A stretch of 64,000 bases of DNA from Antrodiella citrinella (taxonomy: Eukaryota; Basidiomycota; Agaricomycetes; Polyporales; Steccherinaceae): assembly GCA_004802725.1 (NCBI GenBank), contig SGPM01000003.1:62001-126000 (forward strand), read 5' to 3'. A model generated the notes under the pieces. The model saw only the letters and a program-made list of their open reading frames with translations. It had not been told where the DNA came from and searched no databases. This document shows, piece by piece, positions 44,586 through 55,941 of this stretch; position 1 is the first letter of the stretch; every line of letters starts with the position of its first letter. The position numbers and the translations under genes were made by a program.

Positions 44586-46373
44586 ATGGTCAACTACGGC
44601 GGAGGTGCGTGTCTAAAGTCAACAGCACAAACGTGTTTGAATAAATCATGTTCTCGTCAGATGAGGTCTCTGCCCTCGTTCTCGACATTGGCACGTCCAC
44701 ACTTCGTGCTGGGTACGCGGGGGACGACACACCGAAAGCCATTATACCAACATGCTACGGCTATACGACTGTAGATGGCGACGTGGACGTGCCCATGAGT
44801 GAAGAAGGTGAAGGCGAGAACGCGCCGCCGAAACCAGCGAAGAAGATCAACATGTTTGTCGGGAACAGTGGTCCTTCAGTGTGGAGGCGTAATATGGAGG
44901 TGGCGTATCCTGTCAAGAACAGTCTGAGTACGTGATAAAACGCGTTGTGTGAGCTTGGATGCAACTGACGAGGATGCCGAACAACACAGTTGAGGACTTC
45001 GCTCCAATACCCGCCCTCATCTCACACGCCTTCCGGGACATCATGCGCTGCAACCCTGCTGAACATCCTGTACTGGTGACAGAACCCGCCTGGAATACCG
45101 CAACAAATCGCGAACGCATGGCCGAGATCCTGTTCGAAGAGTTTGATGTCCCAGCCTTCTATATTGCCAATACCGGCGTACTGAACGCGTAAGATCTCTC
45201 CTCATCTTGTGTGTGGTATATTCATGTTTACCAGTTTGACTTTGGGTGACGAAGTTTCGCAGCAGGAAAGGGAAGTGCGCTCGTCATTGACGTAGGACGC
45301 TCGACAGCGAGTGTCACGCCTGTAGTGGATGGCTTTGTATTGCGCAAAGGTGAGTCAGATTCCCCAGATTTTCGCAGAACACACACTGACTGGCAGCTTG
45401 CTTAGGCTTGACCCACTCCGCACTCCCTCAGCTTGTAGAAGCCAATGCCCAACACATACTCACTAATCCAGGTCCCAACCGGCCTGGTATTCAGCTTCTT
45501 CCACATCAGCTCATAGCGAGTAAACAGGTAATACAATTCCCTTACCCAGTTTGCATTTTTTGACATGATCCGCACTGCTCAGACTGTCGATGTCGGCACA
45601 CCACCACGCTTCACATTGAGAGACGATCGTGCCACTGGTACAACCGATACTTGGAGAACGTGGTACGAGTCGCGAGAGGTGGAAGATTGGGTGCAGAGTG
45701 TTGGCGGCGTCCTGGACCAAGGATGGAATGAACAGTATGGCTTCAATCCTCATGAGCGTAATATAGCACGCTGATCCTTGTGTCGACGTACTCAGGGCAG
45801 CAGTCACGCGTGGTGCAAGGCATTACGAGTTCCCCACTGGCTACAACTATTACTTCGGACCTGAGAGGTTCGGTATTGGAGAGCAATTTTTCACGCACTC
45901 CGCTTCCTTGGCTGTACGTCTCTGTCTACTGTCATGCGCGCTTCGATGTTAATTAACTGTGTCCAGGCCAAGAACCAGAACCTCCCAATGCCGCTTCCGT
46001 CCTTAATCTCACAATCACTGGCTGCGTGTGATCAAGACCTCCGTCAGGTCCTGGTCGGCAACGTCGTCCTCACTGGAGGAGGAAGCTTGTTCTCAGGTCT
46101 TTCTGACAGACTTGCTAGCGAACTGCAGAGGAACTTCCCTCATGTACGCCCCCTGATCTTCCCAATGCATCCGTCATTCATATTGACTGATCCCTTCCTT
46201 GACGTGCATCTCAGGTCAAAATCCACGCCCCCGGAAACCCTACAGAACGCCGGTACGGTGCATGGCTTGGTGGAAGCATACTGGGCAGTCTTGGGACGTT
46301 CCACCAGTTATGGATCAGCAAAGAGGAGTGGCAAGAGCATGGGAGAGCTATTGTTGGCCAGCGGTGTAAATAG
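44586..46373 (+). CDS. ARP4: Actin-related protein 4
   Basis: Nuclear actin-related protein shared by NuA4, SWR1 and INO80 chromatin complexes. The true start is a 19-nt first exon 'MVNYGG' spliced to '[20 protein letters not shown]', as in actins. Further: 'IIPTCYGY', then an acidic insert '[20 protein letters not shown]', '[17 protein letters not shown]', '[20 protein letters not shown]', '[20 protein letters not shown]', '[20 protein letters not shown]', '[20 protein letters not shown]', ending '[20 protein letters not shown]', the actin-fold terminus. About 430 residues, ten exons. The acidic insert in subdomain 4/2 region and absence of the actin Gln/His catalytic context fit ARP4/BAF53. 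Divergent from ERB1 with 256 bp between starts. Confidence 0.92.
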
Positions 46374-47043
46374 TAGTGGATGTCATGTTCGTTGTTTTGT
46401 TCAAAAAATGCATCTTGCACGGTCCGTACGAGGGAAAAGAGGAATGGTTTCAAGCGCAAGACGATTCTGAATTTGTGTGATTTATATACAGGGGAACAGC
46501 GCAACGTAGATTATCCTAACTCGATAGAGCCTACACGGAAACCTCAGTGTGTCCAAACAAAAGTTGCACAACAATGGATTTCGAATCGTGGCTCGACGAC
46601 CAGGGGAAGCGCTGCTTCCCTGCGCTGTTCCATCAAATCGACCCTCGCAGCAACTTGCCAAGCCAACACACACGCATAGACAGGCTAGGAAACACCAGAA
46701 TCTGTACAACGCCAACGCCCAACTGGCGCGAATGTAGAAAGTGATTGGGAGGGGAGGGGGGTGGAAGGATTATGTTGAATGTTGAATGGAAGAAGAACAG
46801 GGTGGGTGAATGAATGGTGGATGACGGCACAGCACAGCATCCAGCCTGAGAACTGTCGAGTGTCTCAAGCGGGACACGGCACGCCAATATATACGGAAGA
46901 ATGAATGAATATGAGAGCAAAAATGAAGGAATGCGATCTCATTGGAGACGCCTATCGACCGGAAGACAATATCGTACACATCTCGCCATAGGGATGCGCA
47001 GGCCCTAGGATATCAACGCGCGAAGGAGCATAAAATGGGTGCC
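46374..47043. other. Convergent 3' spacer with a G-rich tract
   Basis: 670 bp between the ARP4 stop and the stop of the next minus-strand gene. No gene supported. At about 46744-46763 the + strand has clustered G-runs (GGG, GGGG, GGGGGG), a possible quadruplex. The flanks carry T/A-rich 3' UTR-like sequence. Confidence 0.35.
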
Positions 47044-48528
47044 TCAATAGGCTTCGACAACTTCACGTCTCTCGCGAGCATCGAGGAGAGCACCGATGGC
47101 CTTGCGTCTGCTGCGAGTGGCGAAGTTCTTGGGCGCAAGCTCCTCGTTGTTGGAGGGGGGACCCTTGGGCTGACGTACGGGATGGCTGATCAACCGCTGA
47201 ACAGCAGCGGTGGGAGCCACTACAGCGATGGTAGGGGCGGGGCGCCCGATGCCAAGACCTTCGTAGAGCTTCTTCGACGCCTCCTCCCTTGGCGAGAGAG
47301 GGGGCATCTCGCCAATCGAGGAAGCGGACCGAGGAGTACTGGGGGAAGAGCCGGACCTTGAAGACGCAGAGGAGCTGTCATCACCGTCGTTACCATCGCT
47401 GACGATCACGGTGGAGGCAATAGAATCGGCATTGACAGCAGTGAAGGTCAACGGCTGGGGGCGAGTCTTAATGGGGCTCACAATGGGTGGCGGAGATACA
47501 CGCTCGCTAGGAGGTGGTGTGACCTTGACGAGAGGGGCAGACGACGTGCGGTTTTTCAAAACGGAGTTGTTTGTGCTCGCACGTCTCCAAGAGGTAGCAG
47601 CGTCGGATTTGGATGGCACAGCAACGGTGTTGACATTGTTAGCAGCAAGACCTCCCAGTGAGGTACCACCAGAAATGACAGTGGTGTAGTTGGGTGTCGC
47701 CGGAGGGTTCCTCATGTTGGAAGAGAAGTCATCCTCTTCGCTATCGTAGGCTGAATATCCGTTCCTTGTTCCAAACTTGCCGTTGAGAGCAGCGGTCATG
47801 GGAAGCTGGTCCTCTCCGCTATGACCAAGTTTCGAGCGAAGTTGGTCAGCCTGCTGGTTGCGGCGCAACTGGGACGCCATAGCGGTGGAGCGCAGATCAA
47901 AGGAGCCTTGGGTGGGACCTGCGGTAGCAGGGGGAACAAATCCAATGGCGCTCCTTCTGAGTGGCTGCTGTGGCACTCTCTGGCGCTGAGCCTGGGCCAT
48001 CAACTCCGCTTGATACTGTTGCGCTTGAATGGTCTTGATGAAACAGTGTGTACCGAGGGTCGCATAATGAATCCATCAGCTAAAGTCGCCATGATACATT
48101 CAAAATGACATTACCTGGAGACGAGCAATCTCGACTTGCATCATTTGAAGCTGGAGTGCCTGGAGCTGGGCGTGGTTCTGGTTGTTGATGAAAGGGCTCA
48201 TGGGAGGGGCAGCGTTCATCCCCATGTTGTTCTGCTGGTGCACGAATCTGTTGGCGGTACCATCGACGGCGGCGGTCATGGGCTGGTGCATGCGATTGCC
48301 TTGGTTCATGTAGAGATTCTGCGAGAACATATCTGCCAGCTCATCCTCCTCCTCGGAGGCGTAGAGTGAACTATTGTACACAGCGGACTGCTGACGAGGT
48401 ATGTTAAAAGTACCGGTGGGAGCAGCTGTGTGTGGTACATTCATGGGGCCAGAGGCTGAGCGAACTCCACCAGTGCGAAGCCCGGCAAGAAGAGACGCGC
48501 GAGAGTTGGGAACGGGTGCGGTGGCCAT
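47044..48528 (-). CDS. Conserved disordered protein, function unknown
   Basis: Two exons, ~460 residues, joined by a 'GTAATG...TCAAG' intron. Nearly all low complexity: N-terminus 'MATAPVPNSRASLLAGLRTG' (also Gly/Arg), 'NNSLYASEEEDELADMF'-type acidic patch, Met/Gln/Asn-rich middle ('QALQLQMMQVEIARLQ' continuing as a Gln coiled coil 'TIQAQQYQAELMAQAQRQ' across the splice), then 'RRSAIGFVPPATAGPTQGSF', 'YSAYDSEEDDFSS' and long Ser/Pro/Thr-rich tract ('TPRSASSIGEMPPLSPREEA') ending 'SRRKAIGALLDARERREVVEAY'-like basic helix. Repeated short motifs around 'MTAA[VL]' occur in both halves. The only ordered parts seem to be the coiled coil and the last ~30 residues. I do not recognise a named family. 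Confidence 0.75.
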
Positions 48529-49177
48529 TGCGTTGGAGTTGGCGTGAAGGTGCGGGGATAATCAAGGAAGGGAAGATCGTTTGAATAGACAATGGAAGGA
48601 GAATACAGCTGGAAATGAAAGGAGATTAGATACAGCCTGGGGGTCCGGAGTGGCAAGCGAGTGACCTACCTGACAATGAAGCTGAACAATGCAGAGGCGG
48701 GATGGTGCGTCAATCACTCTCTTTGGTTTGAAAGGGTAGGACAGGGATTGGGAGGGTTCCAAGTGGACTGGTGGACGATGCAAGAGAAGAATGGTGGTTG
48801 GCTAGCGATTAGAGGAGTATTGGCAAGAGAAAAGTTTAGCAAGTCTGTTTTTTTGCGATTTGAGAGTATAAAGGGTGATAGTGATATATCCTTAGAAGTT
48901 GAAGTTGACAGAGAGAGGAGAGATAGAGAGAATAAAATGAAAAGACCACCAGAACAGGAGGGAGAGAGAGAGAGACGACAAAGATCAAAACCGTCCGTTT
49001 GCGAAACACCATCGTATAGCCCATTTCTCACAAGCCGGGACCCCTGTCACCGCACCGCCGACCCTCGGGAAGCCCCATTCACAATCACAAGGACAATAAG
49101 AACTTGAGTATCTACATACACGACTCGTGTCTCGAGGACACCAAAAGTACAAAAAGGTGTGAAGCCGTTGGCCAGAG
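48529..49177. other. Spacer with purine-rich tract between two minus-strand genes
   Basis: 649 bp. The minus-strand reading is the leader and promoter of the disordered-protein gene. No gene supported: + strand open frames are Arg/Glu-rich because of the GA repeats. The tract at 48909-48974 is listed separately. Confidence 0.4.
48909..48974 (+). repeat. GA-rich simple repeat
   Basis: Imperfect polypurine stretch with (GA)n runs at its start (GAGAGAGGAGAGATAGAGAG) and end (GGAGAGAGAGAGA). On the minus strand it is a (TC)n tract about 390-440 bp upstream of the disordered-protein start codon, typical of pyrimidine-rich fungal promoters. Confidence 0.6.
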
Positions 49178-49878
49178 TCACAGGTATTTCTTTGCACTCG
49201 CCCGCACCCGCGCATCGAACACCGCGCTCCGGATGGGCGTATGTGCAGTGTGGAACGGGTTGAGCATCGTCTGGAGCAGAACAGTCAGTCTACACCGCGC
49301 CATGCACAGTCGAGACGCTACCTTCACGTACAACTCCCAGACCTCGTTGAAGAACGTCTTGATTCCATCGTCGTTTCGCGTTTCATGCAGCAGTATAAAC
49401 TTCATGTCTACCATCATCTTCATATCAGCGGGGAGCATGGAGAAGGACCGCGACATCTCACTTCCGGGGGTCACAAACGCGGAGATCGTCCACTCGTTGA
49501 ATTTGTCAACAGACTTAAGATACCTGGCACGACTCATGTCAGGACAGGCAATCGCAGGTACACTGCACCTACAGACATGGCAGTCTCTTTACGCATCACC
49601 TCCTCAATGGCATCCAGACTCGCGTTCGCAATCATCTGAATCACATGCCTGTCTTTCCCGCCACCCATCCTCACCGGTCCTCCTTGAGTGTTGACGTTTT
49701 GCGCTGCGCTTGACGCACCTGATAGCGCAGTCAACGTCCCGGCGAACGCAGAAGTCGACCAACTCGGTAAATTGGCTGCTAATGGAGATGCAGCTGTCGG
49801 AACGGGCTTCGATGAATAGTGCGTCAATTCATACAAAGGTGTGTCGGAGGGCGACAGAAGAAATAGGTGGTGCGACAT
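49178..49878 (-). CDS. TRAPP subunit 2 (TRS20 / sedlin)
   Basis: Longin-fold subunit common to all TRAPP complexes, tethering and Rab-GEF machines at the ER-Golgi and endosome. About 180 residues, four exons. 'MSHHLFLLSPSDTPLYELTH' is the start; 'HVIQMIANASLDAIEEVMRK', 'LKSVDKFNEWTISAFVTPG', 'MKFILLHETRNDDGIKTFFN', 'EVWELYVKMLNPFHTAHTPI', 'RSAVFDARVRASAKKYL' follow closely the sedlin sequence. A ~40-residue Ala/Ser/Gly insert (residues 24-66) is present between the first strand and helix 1, as in other fungi. The short intron after 'AMSVGAVY' is about 38 nt. Confidence 0.93.
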
Positions 49879-50089
49879 GGTGGTCCCCAATTAAAGGGAA
49901 ATGAGCACTTCAGTGGTCATAAGAATAGAGAAGTGTGTCCCAATCCAGGGTGCAGGAGAGGCTGCTGGTCAACAAGACCAAACACCTGTGCCGACATGTC
50001 AACGTTAACGCGTTCGTCGCGTGCCACTATCCTTCACATCCTCGCCATTCCCTCCATAGTCAGTCTAACGGGAGCCCACTATTCCTTCA

Positions 50090-51373
50090 ATGAATGTTGG
50101 TCTCTCAAAGCTCACGTTCGCCGGACTATGCGGGACATCGCCCGGCGTGCTGTTCTTGCGTCAAGTCGCCGGACGATGTCTCAGGCTAGGACCCACGTCT
50201 ATTGCTAGAGAGTCTGTACATCCCGGATGGCCCGGGCGGGGCTTAAATACGTTATCCTATGGTATATTTGGGCAATATCCATTGGCACGAAGCAGACCAC
50301 CCTCAAGTTTCTTCACCAGCTGTTTGCCAGACGCGATCGCTGCCACTTCTCGGCCTTCACCTATCCTCCAATTCATCATCAGCAAGACATCATTTGCTAC
50401 ACATAGATCTGGATCACGGTCATACAGGTACTCAGGTGGCAACGGGTACCCTCCACCGCAAGGCCCTCTTCGCAGAGTAGTAGACGCTTTACCCGGAAGC
50501 TTCATCATATGGGGGATACTGGGAATCAATATAGCGGTCTGGGGTGTGTGGATGGTCGCAATAGCGAACGCCGTGCGTAGTTTTACATCTCATAAACAGA
50601 GCATTCATTATTGATGCCCACGAATCACAGAAACAAGGGCAACCGACTATATACATCAGGATGATGAAGCATTTCTCCCAGAACGCACAAAACCTACGAG
50701 AAGGTCGTTAGTGAGTACTCCCTTGTACATTGCAGAAACAGCATGACCTTACGTATCCCAGCTGGACACTGTTGACCAGCTGTTTCTCCCATCAAGGGGT
50801 GACTCATATCCTTTTCAATTCCATCGCCTTCTATAGCATCGCGCCGACTGTGATCGCTGCTCTGGGAAACACAAGATTCCTGGGCTTCTACCTCGCGAGT
50901 GAGTATTTTATAACACATATGGTCGCCCCTTATTGACTGTTTGCGTCGAAGGCGGTGTAATATCCAACGTATTCAGTGAATACTGGCACAGCTACGTACG
51001 CCCTGATCCCAAATACGCCTCACTCGGTGCAAGTGGTATGCATTAACTTCTGCTCGTGGTATTGACCTTGCTAACTTTCATTTTACAGGTGCCGTGTCTG
51101 CCGTAATAGCATTTTTGACATGTTTAAATCCGCATACAACTTTCCTGTTGTTCGGCGTTGTCCCCATGCCAGCCTATGTGCTGGTCGGAGGTCTGCTTGC
51201 GTACGACGGATACAACACTTGGTTTGACGCGGTGAGTTGACTGTAACTTCTGTCCTTGCGTTCTTGCTGACAGACAACAATAGAAAAACGGTGTCGATGC
51301 AGCAGCGCATGTCGGAGGTCTCGCTGCAGGCTTTGCATACTTTTTCCGTAGACGCTTCGGAATTCGAATGTAG
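50090..51373 (+). CDS. Mitochondrial rhomboid protease (PARL/PCP1 type)
   Basis: Intramembrane serine protease of the mitochondrial inner membrane, which in yeast cleaves Mgm1 and Ccp1. About 350 residues, seven exons. N-terminus 'MNVGLSKLTFAGLCGTSPGV' and the Arg/Ser-rich region to ~110 form the presequence; then 'VDALPGSFIIWGILGINIAV' (TM1), 'LLTSCFSHQGVTHILFNSIA' (His and Asn of the HxxxN oxyanion site), 'LGASGAVSAVIAFL' (GxSG catalytic Ser, split by an intron), 'MPAYVLVGGLLAYDGYNTWF' and 'DAAAHVGGLAAGFAYFF' (catalytic His). All catalytic residues present. Stop lies 79 bp from the convergent YIPF gene. Confidence 0.93.
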
Positions 51374-51452
51374 AACGACGTGCATTCTGAATTGTCAGCT
51401 TTCAGACCGAATGCAATAATTACACAAGGAGATGCATGCTTGAAGTAGGCTA

Positions 51453-52695
51453 CTACATGTCAAAAAAACGTGTTGCCAAACTAGCTATCGGTTCAGCTGG
51501 AATTGGTGCATCGATTGGGTCTTTGATCCCAATTTGCTTGACATAGTAGCTGAAAAAGAGCACTTTGAAGCATAGTGCGATGCCCGCGTGGATGAGCACC
51601 AGGATAACAATGATCAGTCGGACGCCTTTTGCCTCGGCCTGTAAAGAGTGTGTCAGCTATAATCTGGATTAATTACACGAAGGAACTTACAGCAGCCAAG
51701 ATGGGGTATACGTTGGCTACCAGGAAGAAGCCTGAGATTAGGAAAGCGATACCACAAAGTATCCACCTGACTAGTGGGACAGGGATGACGCATAGCACCT
51801 AGACAAAAAACATGACCTGAGCAACATGCAGGCGAACCTCACGACAAGATACTCACAGCAACGGGAATCCAGACAAACTGGCCATATCCCCACACAGCAA
51901 CCGCCTCAATCACACTCCACTCTCCGACACCGAGATACCTGAGGCCGAGCCATAGCAGCACAGGCACACCGAGCCCATATGCATACACGATACCCACTGC
52001 TATGCTCAACAGGCTGAAGTCGTATTCGATGGGATCCGTCGGGGATGACGCGGCGGGGTCCGACAGGTATGCTGTGATGGAGGATGCGAGGGACGAGAAG
52101 ACAAAGAGTGAGAATATGAGGGTGGTGAGTGTCCAGAATGGACCATAGAGATCGGCGGCGGGTGTTAAGTGAGTGGATAGGTAATTTCGTGATGTTGGTA
52201 TAAGAGTGGAATAGCAGCGTCGGAGGACCTGTATGTGACGAGTAGCAGGTTAGTTCGGCGGTACATAAAATAGAAACATACGACGTACGGTCTTGGTGTC
52301 CACATCAAAATACGGCTGATAGTACTCGACCGTCCAGAACCCTGATGATTTTCGCGCAGCTCCCTCTGTTTCAAAGCCTGAGAGACCCATAAGCCAGTGC
52401 ATCGAATATTACGACACGGAAAGCTTTATTATCCACGGAATGATACTCACCTGAACTTCCTCCGGCGGCAGTTGGATTAGATGCTGCTCTTGCATCCGTA
52501 CCAAGGAATGCTGTTCAATCATTGGCAATGAGACGAACCACGTCAGTCATATAATTCATACGACATACATTGGAACTGAAGGCCCTCAGGTCCCTCTTCC
52601 ATTCGCTGCGATCCCAGAACGTCAGTAAACGGTTCGTGCCACCAACAACACATGCCAAAACTCACATCGTCGGATTCAATGGATACGTATGCCAT
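51453..52695 (-). CDS. YIP1-domain membrane protein (YIPF1/2 type)
   Basis: Golgi/endosome multi-pass protein that binds Rab GTPases. Six or so exons, ~310 residues. Start 'MAYVSIESDD'; cytosolic part to 'SGFWTVEYYQPYFDVDTKTV', the conserved Yip1 entry; 'DLYGPFWTLTTLIFSLFVFS' (TM1), 'EYDFSLLSIAVGIVYAYGLG' (TM2), 'VPVLLWLGLRYLGVGEWSVI', 'EAVAVWGYGQFVWIPVA', 'RWILCGIAFLISGFFLVANV', 'KGVRLIIVILVLIHAGIALC' (last TM). 'DLYGPFW' and 'GYG' are Yip1 hallmarks. The C-terminus 'AEPIASLATRFFDM' is odd but in frame. A palindromic CACGTG is 146 bp upstream of the start. Confidence 0.9.
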
Positions 52696-53159
52696 GATGG
52701 GTGCTGGCAGATAAAGCAATTACACAATCGGTAGAAATAAGAATAAGGAGAGTTTCGTGAGGCCCAGCGAGTAATTTCAGTAAATGCGAGTTTGCAAGTG
52801 ACGCTGCCAAGTTCTGAGCTGTGCATGCATACTTGTCGGTTGCCACGTGCACGCGCGTCATCATTCGGATTTTGAAGTAACCGTCGAATTTTTGGATTCA
52901 GACCAACGACGAAGCTGTACTATGTCTCTCTAGAAAATGCAAACACGGCGTGGAGAAAATTGTGCTCTATTGGAATGATTGTATAATGGTTGCATGCGAG
53001 GCTATATGCTACAAATGAGATGTGACAACAACATCAATTTACAATCCTGAAAGCGAGGAAATTTCTGCGATGAGTAGGTCCGTGATGATAGTTTGAACAT
53101 GGGACAGCATTGCATTGAGCACCAGTGAGAGGAATCGAGAAGAGGATACACCGCCTCCA
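52696..53159. other. Spacer between YIPF and PCH2 genes
   Basis: 464 bp between the YIPF start (leader and promoter on minus) and the PCH2 stop. Contains an E-box-like CACGTG at 52844-52849 within CCACGTGCACGCGCGTCA. No gene supported. Confidence 0.4.
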
Positions 53160-55014
53160 TCATTGAGCCAGGCGTTCTCTTTCCACGGCTTGAGCGTCGA
53201 CGACGCGTTCCATCGCCTCTAGCCAAGTCTCAACCTGAGTGGCGGCACCCGTATAGGGAGATGGTTTGGCGAGCTGCGCGGAACGGTGAGGTCGTGGGGG
53301 AAGCATCGCAAGTAAGCCCATATGACGGGCTTGCGCAAGGACAGGTAGACGACGAAGTGACCGTCCCGACATCCCCTGCGTCTACGAAACGGGACCGTCA
53401 GAATCAGGAATGCGATGCCAGCGGAGGAAGCAAACCTACCCTGCATTTCTGAGCGAGAACAAGCAGTTTGAGGGCGACCCGTTTAGATCGTTCTCGAGCT
53501 TCGTCGCCATGACTATTGTTCCCGTTGAGACTGGCAGAGGGCTCACTTGCGGGAACCGACGATGTGGGATAGGAAACAGGTTGTGAGTTTGAATGTGGTG
53601 GAGGAATTGTCAAGGCATCGGACGTCGGATATGAGTTTGAAAATGCCATACGTTCGTACAACTGAGCTTGCGTGAGACTGGGAACTTCCTGGAAGAAAGA
53701 TCAATCCTCGATCAAGTCAACAGAAAGAACCCACGGGCTTACCATACTTGAGACTACGCCTTTAGTGACAAGCTCCGCTAGACATGATCGAAGAATCTCG
53801 TAAATAGCTTCCCGTGGTGGAAGGTCAACGTATTGGACGATATCCGCCCTGTCAACGAAGGCCGTATCTGCGTTTTGAGTATCAGAAAGCAAGAATTGTA
53901 TAGGGAGATGAAAACTGGACGTACCAATTGCCTTTGCAAGGTTGCTCGTAGCCATAACAAGGACATTCTTCCTTCTTTTCAATTTGTCAAGTTGGGTCAA
54001 CAGTGCATTCACTACTCGCAGAGCGTCCGATGGTTCTGTGCCAGCCATGGCTCCAGCGCGAGCTGCAGTCAGTGATTCAACCTCATCTAAAGAAGAACAG
54101 ATATCATGATTGACTGTATGCAACAATGAACGGCAAACTTTACCAATGAGGACTATCACGAAGATCTCTTCGTCCTCGACCATATCGTTTACAGTGCTGA
54201 ACAGTTTTTGGACGAGTTTGCCCGATTCGGAGAACCAGCGAGAGAACAGAGAGTGAGAATTGATTTCCAGCAAGCGTGCACTTGGATATCTGAATATTCC
54301 GCCCCAATCAGTGGTCGAGTACTCAAACGTCTGGGCAAATGCGCACCTATCGGAAAGTCGGATGGATAGCTTTTGAGCTAATGCACGACAAAGAGATGTC
54401 TTCCCAGTACCAGGTGGTCCATGTAACAGAACGATCCGGTTCCACGAGACGACGTTGACTAAACCGAGTAAATCAGTCGATCGTACGCCTCGTAGTATGG
54501 TAGGCCGTACTCACAGTCAATGTCCGCGTCACTGAAGATGACGGTAGCATATATGTAGTCCAAGAGTTTGGACTTGATATCGTCGGCATATATCAAGCTT
54601 TCCCACAACCCTTCCCAGCCCAAGGACGGCAACTCGCACACGCTTGCTGCTGTGACTTCCTCTCCCTCCGCACCCCTTCCACCGCCGCTGGCCATTTCCT
54701 CGAACGCATCGGCATCGTTGGGTTGGTATACATGAATCTGCAGAAAAGCGTCCTCGATGGGTACTGAAGATGACGAGTTGGTAGATTCCGATGCGATGAT
54801 GCGATCTACGGATTGAGCAAGGATAGGCACGTCCTCCCATCCCTGCAGGGTAGATGGTAGGTATATGTGAGAGAACGAGGAGGTTATGAAGGTCTGTACT
54901 GCTGTACGGATGGTGTCGAAGCGAGCCCTGGCCTGTGGCAGTACGCGTACTTCAACTGCCGAGTCCTGCGGATGAGATTTCAACGACCGATACTAGGATG
55001 CGTGCACGTACCAT
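53160..55014 (-). CDS. PCH2: PCH2/TRIP13 AAA+ ATPase
   Basis: Hexameric AAA+ remodeller of HORMA proteins (Hop1, Mad2) in meiotic checkpoint and spindle checkpoint control. About 520 residues, seven exons. N-terminal substrate-binding domain '[20 protein letters not shown]', 'IHVYQPND', '[20 protein letters not shown]'; Walker A '[20 protein letters not shown]'; '[20 protein letters not shown]' pore loop; Walker B '[17 protein letters not shown]'; sensor 1 '[15 protein letters not shown]'; arginine-finger region '[20 protein letters not shown]'; '[14 protein letters not shown]' is sensor 2. All motifs intact. The start is unusual: the first exon seems to contain only the ATG at 55014 followed at once by a 'GTACGTG...CCGCAG' intron; no other in-frame ATG precedes the conserved part. 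Confidence 0.92.
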
Positions 55015-55324
55015 GGACAGGCGAAGTAGGCATCGGTCTCCTCTTCACAGGCGACGCCATAGCAAAGTCGGACTCCCCTTCCATCCCTGCGGTTGTGGTA
55101 GTCGACGAGGAAACACGTTGGTGGATGCGGGAATTCTTTGTGCTTCTGCGCATTGCGCAAAACGATGTCGGCGTGGTGTGGACAAACAACGCGTACATAA
55201 CTCAAGAAAATGTCACGTGTTCGTGCCGGCATTTGCCATTCATGTCAAGAGCAGTTAGCATCTCATTACTCAGGTGTGTCTTGCGACTCACCATTATCGT
55301 CGTATCTTCATTCTCGAGTTCACC

Positions 55325-55941
55325 ATGGCAGACCCAACATGTGTAGATTGTGCGCCCACTTCAGAGACCAAGGTTCAGGCGGACGAAGAGGTCTCCGTCG
55401 AGGATCTCCTGGATCCGACTTCTTTCGTACCTCCGACAACTTTACCTGGGCCCAGTATCACCATTGAGTTCTGTGACAGGGTATGTCGACCCATTGCTAG
55501 GGATTCTAGCTTGCGTTTACTCATGTGCTGCGCTTTTGCAGTGTCGCTGGTACGTGCTATCAGCTGCAGCTGCATAGTACCGTCCGGACCCGATCTAACC
55601 ATGAAATGACTATCTAGGTTACACCGTGCGACATGGGTGTCTACAGAGCTCTTCATAACATTTCCCTCACCCGTAATCAAATCGATTACGATACTCCCTC
55701 ACACGTCTGAAAAGACAGCAGGTCGTTTCAGGGTCTGGTTGTCTATAGACGTCCAACCTCCGATCCTCGTGTGGGATAGGAAAGTGGAGGGAGGTTTCCC
55801 TGAGCTCAAAATTTTGGTACGTCGTTCTCGCCTCGCTACTCAAATTTTGTTTGAGTTGATACCCTGCTACAGAAGCAAAGAATACGCGACAGGATTCAAC
55901 CCGGAAAGTCACTGGGTCATTCAGACACTAAGCCTCAGTGA
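55325..55941 (+). CDS. Rdx family (SelW/SelT-like) thioredoxin-fold protein
   Basis: Small redox protein of the Rdx family. Exons: 'MADPTCVDCAPTSETKVQAD' plus an acidic linker up to 'SITIEFCDR', an 8-nt microexon TGTCGCTG, then 'LHRATWVSTELFITFPSP', 'KTAGRFRVWLS', 'VWDRKVEGGFPELKIL' and 'KQRIRDRIQPGKSLGHSD'. The junction creates the C-x-x-C active motif 'CDRCRW'; fungi use Cys where animals have selenocysteine. The first exon is an extra ~45-residue N-terminal extension with two Cys. 'EGGFPELK.LKQ.IRD...P..SLGHSD' is the family C-terminus. Oxidoreductase activity is likely; a physiological role is not known. Confidence 0.88.

Noticed and set aside
48661..49107. Plus-strand Arg/Glu-rich frame of 148 codons
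   Set aside because: Produced by the GA-rich tract; antisense to the promoter of the disordered-protein gene.
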